NCBI GenBank assembly: GCA_026985515.1
Contig: JALSQH010000082.1
Span: 1 to 15,306 of the forward strand
Origin: a bacterium
GTDB taxonomy: Bacteria; JALSQH01
DNA: 15,306 nt
Direction of reading: 5' to 3'
The position numbers were made by a program, and so were the translations under genes. Below the pieces are notes generated by a model, which worked only from the letters and a program-made list of their open reading frames with translations, had not been told where the DNA came from and ran no database searches. Below, piece by piece: positions 1 to 6,146 of the stretch. Numbering within the stretch: position 1 is the first letter of the stretch; each line of letters begins with the position of its first letter.

Positions 1-641
1 GCATTTGAAGCTATCATTTCAGCAATTTCTCTCCCTTTTCTGAAAAGGGTTTCATGGTCAGGAACGACCTCTTCCACCAGGCCAATTCTCTCTGCAGTCT
101 TTGCATCTATTTTTTCACCTGTAAAAATCAATCTTTTTGTCCATCCAAGCCCTATCAACCTCTGTAATCTGTGGGGACCCCCCAGATCAGGAGCTATCCC
201 AAGAGCAACTTCTGGCAGGGAGAAAACAGCATCACTGCTGGCTATTCTGAGATCCGCTGAAGCAATTAGTTCCACAGCTCCACCCAGACAATAGCCGTGG
301 ATGAGGGCTATCACCGGAACAGGAACTCTCTCCACCGCCATTCCGGCCTGCTGAATCTGTTTCGCTACTTCATAAGCTTTTACATTCTTTCTGGCCGGGG
401 ATTCTTCCTGAAGAATTTCCTGAAAGCAGGGCATACCTGTAAGATCAAGACCGGATGAGAAACCCTTTTCGCCTCTACCTGCAAGAATAATAACTCTGAT
501 ACTCTCTTCCCTTGAGAGATTGTTAAAAGTTTCTGTTATCTGATCCCACATTTCCCTGTTCAGGGCGTTTATTCTTTCAGGTCTATTCAGATAAACATAA
601 ACTATTCCCTTTTCCTCTCTTTCAACTTCCACTACACTCAT
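1..641 (-). CDS. Crotonase-fold enoyl-CoA hydratase/isomerase, dienoyl-CoA isomerase-like (3' end outside window)
   Basis: Acts on CoA thioesters of fatty acids in the cytoplasm. I translated it from the ATG at 641; 213 residues are visible and the C-terminus lies beyond base 1. Crotonase hallmarks are the oxyanion-hole segment FSSGLDLTGM (about 61-70), HGYCLGGAVEL (about 115-125) and SLPEVALGIAPDLGG (about 141-155). The acidic residues are E124, E144 and D152. Hydratases keep the two Glu but have Gly at the third place; mammalian delta3,5-delta2,4-dienoyl-CoA isomerase has acids at all three places with the same 20 and 8 residue spacing (D176, E196, D204 in the rat enzyme). Dienoyl-CoA isomerase is therefore the likelier activity, by inference. 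A G-rich ribosome site (AGGGGG) lies 5 nt before the ATG. It follows the SCP2 gene on the same strand, across a terminator. Family confidence is high, substrate uncertain. Confidence 0.9.
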   Translation of the reverse strand, partial: MSVVEVEREEKGIVYVYLNRPERINALNREMWDQITETFNNLSREESIRVIILAGRGEKGFSSGLDLTGMPCFQEILQEESPARKNVKAYEVAKQIQQAGMAVERVPVPVIALIHGYCLGGAVELIASADLRIASSDAVFSLPEVALGIAPDLGGPHRLQRLIGLGWTKRLIFTGEKIDAKTAERIGLVEEVVPDHETLFRKGREIAEMIASN

Positions 642-661
642 TGTTTCCCCCTGAAAAGTAG

Positions 662-687
662 AAAAAAGCGGGGTGAACCCCCGCTTT
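662..687 (-). terminator. Intrinsic terminator between the SCP2 and crotonase genes
   Basis: A 9-bp stem (AAAGCGGGG with CCCCGCTTT, arms at 679-687 and 665-673) with a 5-nt loop is followed, on the minus strand, by a run of T. It lies about 10 nt after the SCP2 stop codon. Because the downstream crotonase ATG is only about 20 nt further on, it probably acts as an attenuator: the crotonase would depend on read-through. Confidence 0.85.
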
Positions 688-696
688 ATGGTGGAC

Positions 697-1020
697 TTAG
701 AGGATCTGTCCAAGTTTCATTGCGAGACCCATGTCTCCCTGAATTTTGAGCTTCCCGGTCATGAAAGCCATCTGGGCATTGAGTTCTTTGTTAACGATTT
801 TCAGAAAATCATCTGCTGAAACTGTAATTGTGCACTGTGCATCGCCTTCACCTTCTTTTACCACTGGTGGATCAGCTTTGAGATCAACAATCCATGTTCC
901 TCCGCCTTCACCTGTGACAACAAATTTGTAAACGCCATTTACAGCCTTTGCCTTTGAAGGATCTTCATCGAGCTGTTTCTGGATGCTTTCAAAAACTTCC
1001 TTTACACTGCTGTAAGCCAT
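697..1020 (-). CDS. SCP2 sterol-carrier-domain protein
   Basis: A stand-alone SCP2-type lipid-binding protein of 107 residues, with no signal peptide and so cytoplasmic. The family binds sterols, fatty acids or fatty acyl-CoAs in a hydrophobic pocket. The pattern is typical: an N-terminal helix (AYSSVKEVFESIQKQLDE), a central sheet with GVYKFVVTGEGGGTWIVDL, the acidic turn KEGEGDAQCTITVSADDF (about 55-72), and the C-terminal helix region MAFMTGKLKIQGDMGLAMKL. The length matches single-domain SCP2 proteins. I chose the ATG at 1020 because AAAGGAGG lies 7 nt upstream; the in-frame TTG at 1026 sits almost on that site. A promoter precedes it and a terminator follows, and the next gene on the strand is a crotonase, so a role in lipid or acyl-CoA handling is likely. 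The true ligand cannot be read from sequence. Confidence 0.9.
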   Translation of the reverse strand: MAYSSVKEVFESIQKQLDEDPSKAKAVNGVYKFVVTGEGGGTWIVDLKADPPVVKEGEGDAQCTITVSADDFLKIVNKELNAQMAFMTGKLKIQGDMGLAMKLGQIL

Positions 1021-1086
1021 AACCAAACCTCCTTTTAGTTTTTGTCTGGATTTGACATTTTTATCAATTTTGCCAAATCCACTTTA

Positions 1087-1115
1087 AAGATAACATTAAA
1101 GAGGGAAATTGTCAA
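1087..1115 (-). promoter_or_regulatory. Sigma-70-type promoter of the SCP2 gene
   Basis: On the minus strand TTGACA (1115-1110), a 17-bp spacer and TATCTT (1092-1087). Transcription would begin near 1080, leaving a leader of about 60 nt before the start at 1020. The -35 is a perfect consensus. It faces away from the promoter at 1127-1154. Confidence 0.7.
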
Positions 1116-1126
1116 GAGGTTTCCCT

Positions 1127-1154
1127 TTTTCAGGGAGAATTTTTCAGTTATAAT
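1127..1154 (+). promoter_or_regulatory. Promoter of the lipoprotein/GMC gene run
   Basis: A perfect -10 (TATAAT, 1149-1154) is preceded at 16 bp by a weak -35, TTTTCA (1127-1132). Predicted transcription start is near 1161, about 26 nt before the first lipoprotein ATG. It is divergent from the SCP2 promoter, so the two lipid-related units share one roughly 165-bp control region. Confidence 0.6.
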
Positions 1155-1186
1155 TTTTAAAGAGAATCGCAGAAAGGAGGGGAAAA

Positions 1187-1873
1187 ATGCGTAAGAGAAT
1201 TTTTTCTTTTTTAGCTGTCTTATTTTTTTCAACAGGCTGTTCTGCTCCCACCGCTATTCTCAATCACAATTTGAGGGATTTCTCTCCCAGCATAATGGGA
1301 GTTACCTCCATCCAGCTTCAGAATTATTTTTTTATCCCCTATATGGGCGGAGTTGCTGTGAAACCAGGAAAATCCCATGAAGTGTTTTTTGAGATGGGGA
1401 ACAATGCCGACAGTTTCAATTACAGATTTAACGTTTTCCATGAAAAGAACATATATTTTTCCACTGGAGTTGGTATTTCAAGAGAGGAAAAGGGTGGCGC
1501 AAATCTCGGTGGTGAGGAGAAGGATGAAGAGGATGTACAGAAGATCCCTGCCAATACATGGGTTGAATTGCCACTGACGGTAACGGTGAAGCATAAAAAT
1601 CTTTTTGGATGGGTGTCGCTTAAGCCCGGGATGGTTAAGGTGGAGGATTATGATGCATGTGAAGATAGTTATTCCTGTGACGATGAGGAAGCCAAACATT
1701 ATTCCCCGGGTCTGTTAAATGAGTTTACCATGGGCTGGGGTTTTGGTTACCTGAGCCCAAACGGTTTTTACATTCTATTTGCCTCCCAGAATTCTTTTGT
1801 AAAAATAGAGGGACCTGCAGAAGCCGGGAATCTGTTTTCTATCCTGGTTGGTTATACCCTTTATACTGAATAA
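1187..1873 (+). CDS. Predicted outer-membrane lipoprotein of unknown function
   Basis: A 228-residue protein I do not recognise. Its start is well supported: AAAGGAGG lies 6 nt upstream of the ATG. Residues 1-18 form a lipoprotein signal: MRKR, a hydrophobic stretch, then the lipobox STGC with C18 as the lipidated residue. Ser at position +2 predicts transfer to the outer membrane under the Lol rule. The mature part looks like a beta-rich soluble domain. It holds an acidic loop (about 100-116, rich in E, D and K) and a second acidic segment with two cysteines (CEDSYSCDDEE), which could form a disulfide or bind a cation. The C-terminal third is rich in aromatic and Gly residues (WGFGYLSPNGFYILF). 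It is the first gene of the plus-strand run and is followed after 40 nt by another lipoprotein, which suggests a shared envelope role. Confidence 0.8.
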   Translation: MRKRIFSFLAVLFFSTGCSAPTAILNHNLRDFSPSIMGVTSIQLQNYFFIPYMGGVAVKPGKSHEVFFEMGNNADSFNYRFNVFHEKNIYFSTGVGISREEKGGANLGGEEKDEEDVQKIPANTWVELPLTVTVKHKNLFGWVSLKPGMVKVEDYDACEDSYSCDDEEAKHYSPGLLNEFTMGWGFGYLSPNGFYILFASQNSFVKIEGPAEAGNLFSILVGYTLYTE

Positions 1874-1895
1874 GCTGGCTCCTGTACTCCAGGAG

Positions 1896-1904
1896 TGCTA
1901 TAAT
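1896..1904 (+). promoter_or_regulatory. Possible extended -10 promoter just before the phosphoesterase gene
   Basis: TGC followed by a perfect TATAAT (1899-1904) forms an extended -10 element with no clear -35. Transcription would start near 1911, only a few nt before the ATG at 1914, giving a leaderless or nearly leaderless message. A dyad (ACTCC-A-GGAGT, 1885-1895) abuts it and could be an operator. No good ribosome site is present at normal spacing (AGGAG at 1891-1895 is 18 nt away). Confidence 0.4.
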
Positions 1905-1913
1905 TTAAAAAAA

Positions 1914-4253
1914 ATGAAGAAGTTAATCTGGTCAACTGTGTTGATTTTGCTGGTGCTTGTTGCATCGTGTGGAAGGGGAGAGAAAGAAAGTAAACCACAG
2001 TATTGTAATAATGTTGAGGTCAGGAAGTTTCTTCCAGATTCTCCCGGTTTTTTTACTTACAATGGGATCAGGAGATATCTTCTCCCCAATGGTGACGTAA
2101 TCTATCCTGCAGGGACCACCTTTTACACCGGTGGTTATCCAATGGTTCCCTTTGTCACTGATGATGGTAATTTCGTTGTTGTTACTGACAATGACAACAG
2201 GGGAAACAATCTTCAGAAAATCAGTGTTTATGATTTGAGAAGTGGGAAAATCTTTTTCATCCCCGCCCACACCTTCAGGGGGGTTTATGCCTGGGTGGAG
2301 GGTGGATTTCTTAAAATTGTCTACGGAGGGGGGTGGAAGGGAACCCTTGAAGAGGTTGATCTGAATATACAGAGCGGTGAGTACAATCTGGTCCATTCTC
2401 TCTCCCTTGAGGGTTTTATTTCAGATATTGTGGTGGAGAGAAGGGGAAGGGTAGTGTATGCATCTAATTTCACAGATGGAAAAATATGGAAGGTTTCTCT
2501 TGATACATGGCAGGTGGAGAGAATATATCACGGGAAGGGTGCCATATATGATGCCGTCCTCACACCAGATGGAAAATATTTGATCTTTTCAGACTGGACC
2601 GGGCAGAGCATTTACAGACAGGATCTTGTTACAGGGAAAGTTACGAAACTTGTTGTGGGCAAGTTTCCTGAGGGAATAGTTCTGGGTTCAGGAGGAGAAA
2701 AGGGATATGTTGCTGTAAGTGGAGAGGATAAGGCAGTGGAGTTTGACTGGAAAAGATGGAAGAGGATGGGAGAGATTGAACTCAACACGGGAGACAGGAA
2801 GGGTCTCTATCCCTCTGAGGTTACGCTATGCAGTGAAAGAAACTGGCTGCTTGTCAGCAACTCCCAGGGGAATTACATTTCGGTGATTGATACGAAAAGT
2901 AACCTGATCGTGGGGAAAATTCCCACACTCTGGTACCCCACAGGAATTGTGTGTGACGAGAAACATAATTTACTTGTTTTTGCAAGTGCCAAGGGATTTG
3001 GTGGGGAACACTGGAGTGGAAGTCCCGAGATGAGCCAGTGGAACCTCACCAGAGGAATAGTTACATACATGCAGATCCCGGACGAGGATGAACTTGAGAA
3101 GTTGAGTAAAATAGTGGATGAGAATCTCACCCTGGAGAAAGAAAAACTTGATTCTCCCTGTACCCATCCTGAAACCTTCTTCAGGAGATTCCCCATTTAC
3201 CATGTGGTTCTCATTGTGAGAGAGAATAAAACATATGATGAGGATCTTGGAGATCTTGAGACGGGAAATGGTGATCCTTCCCTCACCCTTTTTGGAGAGA
3301 GGGTAACTCCCAATCTTCACCAGCTTGCCAGAGAATTTACCAACTGTGATAACTTCTATTCCAATCCTGAGGTTTCCCTTGAAGGTCATGTGTGGACAAC
3401 CCATGCTGATATAACAGATTATCTTGACAAGTCGTGGCAGAATCTGATGCCCTTTGCAGGTGTTGAAACTGCGGCAACAGCGGTAAACAGGTCCTTCTTC
3501 CATTATCTCTACAATCTGGGGATTGACTTCAGAGTCTACGGGGAAGTGGCAGGTGTTGGAACTGATCTCTTTACGATTTTCTATGACCATGTGGATATGA
3601 AGTTTCCCTTCTACAACCTTGATATTCCTGATGTGGAGAAGGCGGCAGAGTTTATCAGGGAGTTGAAGCTGGGTATTTTGAAGCCATTTACCTATATAAG
3701 TCTCCCCAACGATCACACCTATGGTTACTATCCGGGGAAACCCACCCCTGAATCAATGGTGGCAGATAATGATGAAGCCACGGGAATGATAGTTGATGCC
3801 ATTTCTCATTCTCCTTTCTGGAAAAATACTCTGATTTTTATTATTGAGGATGACCCTCAATCCTTTGCGGGAGATCATGTTGAGGCACACAGAAGTGTAT
3901 GTGTGGCAGCTGGTCCCTATGTGAAACGCCACTACACATCCCATTATCCCTACTCCATTCCCTCAATTTACAGTACAATTGAGCTGCTTTTCGGAATACC
4001 CCATTTTAACAGAAACACAGAAAAGGCTCTTCCCTTTTTTGATATATTCACAGATAAGCCTGATCTATCTTCGTATAGCTACATTGAAAGGAAGGTACCA
4101 GTTCAGTATGTTCCGGAGGATCACCCCCTTGCAGAAATGAGCAGGGAGATTTTCCGTGACATTGATGATGCTCCAGGACTGGGATTCATTCTCTGGAAGG
4201 GGATAAAGGGTGATGTGACTCCTCCACCCTACGCAGTGGGAATAGACAGATGA
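1914..4253 (+). CDS. Lipoprotein with YncE-like beta-propeller and alkaline-phosphatase-superfamily phosphoesterase domains
   Basis: A 779-residue enzyme predicted to sit on the outer membrane. Residues 1-19 are a lipoprotein signal (lipobox VASC, C19, Gly at +2). Residues about 30-400 are a beta-propeller of YncE/YVTN type, with repeated strands such as SDIVVERRGRVVYASN, AVLTPDGKYLIFSDW and ISVIDTKSNLIVGKIP. Residues about 428-740 are the phosphoesterase domain found in phospholipase C and acid phosphatases. Likely metal or catalytic segments are RENKTYDEDLG (436-446), EVSLEGHVWTTHADITDYLD, PNDHTYG (D600, H601), EDDPQ (645-649) and GDHVEAHRS (653-661). Family members cleave phosphomono- or diesters; the substrate here is unknown. 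I chose the ATG at 1914 because it gives a complete lipoprotein signal; an in-frame TTG at 1848 would bury that signal. The stop overlaps the next start by 4 nt, so the two are probably translationally coupled. Confidence 0.88.
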   Translation: MKKLIWSTVLILLVLVASCGRGEKESKPQYCNNVEVRKFLPDSPGFFTYNGIRRYLLPNGDVIYPAGTTFYTGGYPMVPFVTDDGNFVVVTDNDNRGNNLQKISVYDLRSGKIFFIPAHTFRGVYAWVEGGFLKIVYGGGWKGTLEEVDLNIQSGEYNLVHSLSLEGFISDIVVERRGRVVYASNFTDGKIWKVSLDTWQVERIYHGKGAIYDAVLTPDGKYLIFSDWTGQSIYRQDLVTGKVTKLVVGKFPEGIVLGSGGEKGYVAVSGEDKAVEFDWKRWKRMGEIELNTGDRKGLYPSEVTLCSERNWLLVSNSQGNYISVIDTKSNLIVGKIPTLWYPTGIVCDEKHNLLVFASAKGFGGEHWSGSPEMSQWNLTRGIVTYMQIPDEDELEKLSKIVDENLTLEKEKLDSPCTHPETFFRRFPIYHVVLIVRENKTYDEDLGDLETGNGDPSLTLFGERVTPNLHQLAREFTNCDNFYSNPEVSLEGHVWTTHADITDYLDKSWQNLMPFAGVETAATAVNRSFFHYLYNLGIDFRVYGEVAGVGTDLFTIFYDHVDMKFPFYNLDIPDVEKAAEFIRELKLGILKPFTYISLPNDHTYGYYPGKPTPESMVADNDEATGMIVDAISHSPFWKNTLIFIIEDDPQSFAGDHVEAHRSVCVAAGPYVKRHYTSHYPYSIPSIYSTIELLFGIPHFNRNTEKALPFFDIFTDKPDLSSYSYIERKVPVQYVPEDHPLAEMSREIFRDIDDAPGLGFILWKGIKGDVTPPPYAVGIDR

Positions 4254-5713
4254 GAAAAGTATTGGTAATTCTTTTATTGCTTTCGATTGGGTGTGGTGGC
4301 AAAAATGAGATACCAGAGGAGTATTTCACTCACCTTGAAAATGGTAAGAGGTTGCTCCTTCAGGCAAGGTATGTTGAAGCCGGGAGGGAGATGGAAAAAG
4401 CTCTGAGAGTTTATAATGGGGAGGAGGCTCTCTATGGTCTTGCAATTTCAAAGACCCTTTCAATAAATGACCTGATGATAATGCTTGTAAGGACTGTTGC
4501 ACAGGGATCATCCTATATACCCATGGCTGAAGGTGAAAGAATGATGAAGGAGGTTGAAAAAACAGCTGGTGGACTGGCGACTCAATATATGGAATCAGCA
4601 GAGCTCTGGAATAATCTGCTCGAAAGGTATAAGAAACCAGTTTTTGAAGGTGATGTACCCGTTTATTTTGCCACGGTTCCCCTTCTGGAATTCAGGGAAG
4701 AATTGGGAAGAAAGGAGGCTCTTTTCTTCTCTTCCATGGTTAATATAACTGCTTTCATTTTAACACTTTTTTACTCACAGTCACTTACTGCAGATATCCT
4801 GGGTGCCTATCTATTCTACAGGAATCATGGTGGTACAAGGGGGTTTCAACTTTCAAGACTTATCGCATATATTCTCACGGAGAATAGGGATCTTCTGACA
4901 CTGAGGAATGGGGATCTGTGGAAAAAATCCGGGGAATTTCTGGATAAGGGAGTAAAAGATTTTTATGAATTTCTCGGGGAAGAGTTTGAAACTCCCTCAA
5001 TGCAGTTTAAAGATGGGGAACTGCTCTTTAAGTTTTTTAACAGTAGATCCCCATCAGAAGAACCTCAATTTGGCACCTTTAAAGTAACCATTCCCTCACC
5101 ATTGACATCATCGGTAATGGGGGGAAAAATATATCTTGAAGATGGTTTTCTCCAGACCATTTCGGTATATCTGGGTATCCTGATAAAATTTCTTGCCCCT
5201 TCCCTCAAAACTTTTCTGGGTTCTTATGCGAATTACCTTGATTTTATAGAACCTTCCCTTCTCGTTCAGACCATTGAAACTGTAATACCTGAAAAAAGTC
5301 TTGCCTTTGATTTTAAATCCTTTTTCTCCTCGCCCGATTCAATGAGGTACTTTTTCCCTGTAACCAGAGGAGTGAGTAACATTTTTGAAAATGACCTGTA
5401 TCTTGAATGGGAGTGTGATGATCTTGATTCCCATGGCTATCCTGGTGGTGTGGCAGGTTTGATTTGTGAAAAAAATTCTTCACTGACAGATTCGGAACAC
5501 TTTGCAGGTGGTTTTAAAATAGCAAAAGATGGAATCTTATCAAGGGCTCCATATATGCTCTTTGCAGATCCTTCCATAAATGGCTTACTCTACCTCAATG
5601 GCAGTAAATTTTCTGATATATTACCCGAAGGATTAAAGAAATCTGACCTGTTGCTTTTAAATGCTTTTCTCGGGTATGCTGTAAATAAAATTCTTTCAGT
5701 GATAGGTTATTAG
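4250..5713 (+). CDS. Predicted outer-membrane lipoprotein with TPR-like N-terminus, function unknown
   Basis: A 487-residue protein I do not recognise. It starts at an ATGA overlap with the phosphoesterase stop, which indicates coupled synthesis. Residues 1-15 are a lipoprotein signal (lipobox SIGC, C15, Gly at +2, so outer membrane). Residues about 21-75 are helical and resemble a tetratricopeptide unit: HLENGKRLLLQARYVEAG then MEKALRVYNGEEALYGLAIS. The middle (about 150-220) is helical and hydrophobic, with a segment around INVTAF-like residues 163-185 that could be a membrane-apposed helix. The rest mixes beta and helical stretches, including PQFGTFKVTIPSP and LYLEWECDDLDSHGYPGG, and ends in a hydrophobic helix (LLLLNAFLGYAVNKILSVIG). 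TPR-containing lipoproteins often scaffold envelope complexes, so it may tether the neighbouring enzymes. That role is inference from position only. Confidence 0.75.
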   Translation: MRKVLVILLLLSIGCGGKNEIPEEYFTHLENGKRLLLQARYVEAGREMEKALRVYNGEEALYGLAISKTLSINDLMIMLVRTVAQGSSYIPMAEGERMMKEVEKTAGGLATQYMESAELWNNLLERYKKPVFEGDVPVYFATVPLLEFREELGRKEALFFSSMVNITAFILTLFYSQSLTADILGAYLFYRNHGGTRGFQLSRLIAYILTENRDLLTLRNGDLWKKSGEFLDKGVKDFYEFLGEEFETPSMQFKDGELLFKFFNSRSPSEEPQFGTFKVTIPSPLTSSVMGGKIYLEDGFLQTISVYLGILIKFLAPSLKTFLGSYANYLDFIEPSLLVQTIETVIPEKSLAFDFKSFFSSPDSMRYFFPVTRGVSNIFENDLYLEWECDDLDSHGYPGGVAGLICEKNSSLTDSEHFAGGFKIAKDGILSRAPYMLFADPSINGLLYLNGSKFSDILPEGLKKSDLLLLNAFLGYAVNKILSVIGY

Positions 5714-5722
5714 GAGGGTAAA

Positions 5723-6145
5723 ATGGCTTTTAACAGGTGGGAGAAAAGAACACTTGAAAAAATAGTTGAGGTATTTTTCCCACCCGGGGTGGGGGACAGG
5801 TTAAAGAGAGACCTCATAGAGGCGGGAACCGTTGAGCGACTTGACTATATGATTTCCCGCTATCCTCTGCAGGCGAGACTGCTTTTCCACATTGTGATCT
5901 GGGTTACCTACTGGGCACCGATTTTTCTTTTCGTTTCAATTTTACCCTTTAATTTCCTGAACTGGGAAAAGAGAAAAAAAGCAATGGAAAAGATGTTCTA
6001 CAGCAGAATCTACTATGTGAGGCAGTTTGCAAATCTCCTGAAACTTGTTGCGGCTATTTCATTCTTTGCAGATGAGGAAGCAAGAAGAGAAGTCGGGATA
6101 CCAGGGATAGATGACCCCATTTACTCAAAATATATGGGAGGATAA
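5723..6145 (+). CDS. Small membrane protein resembling the N-terminal domain of long-chain fatty alcohol oxidase
   Basis: A 140-residue protein read from an ATG 5 nt after AGGAGG, which overlaps the stop of the preceding gene. It begins WEKRTLEKIVEVFFPPG, like the segment that opens fatty-alcohol-oxidase-type GMC proteins (there roughly L-x-x-L-C-D-T-x-x-P). Residues about 51-73 are a hydrophobic stretch containing LLFHIVIWVTYWAPIFLF, probably one membrane helix or hairpin. Then comes LNWEKRKKAMEKMFYSRIYYVRQ and a helix ending in AAISFFADEE, which parallels the EKRE...W...SR...R...LK...FFS order in plant fatty alcohol oxidases. In those enzymes this part is fused to the FAD domain; here the FAD protein is the very next gene, one nt away. 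I infer a membrane-anchoring or substrate-channel subunit. Similarity was judged by eye, so the homology needs a profile comparison. Confidence 0.7.
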   Translation: MAFNRWEKRTLEKIVEVFFPPGVGDRLKRDLIEAGTVERLDYMISRYPLQARLLFHIVIWVTYWAPIFLFVSILPFNFLNWEKRKKAMEKMFYSRIYYVRQFANLLKLVAAISFFADEEARREVGIPGIDDPIYSKYMGG

Positions 6146-6146
6146 G

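Noticed and set aside
2970-3716. A 248-codon open frame on the minus strand
   Set aside because: It lies wholly antisense to the phosphoesterase domain, whose protein shows clear family motifs. The antisense product has no recognisable domain and no ribosome site.
6111-6146. Upstream start for the GMC protein giving 12 more residues
   Set aside because: The extension overlaps the preceding gene and lacks a ribosome site, while the ATG at 6147 has GGAGG 5 nt upstream.
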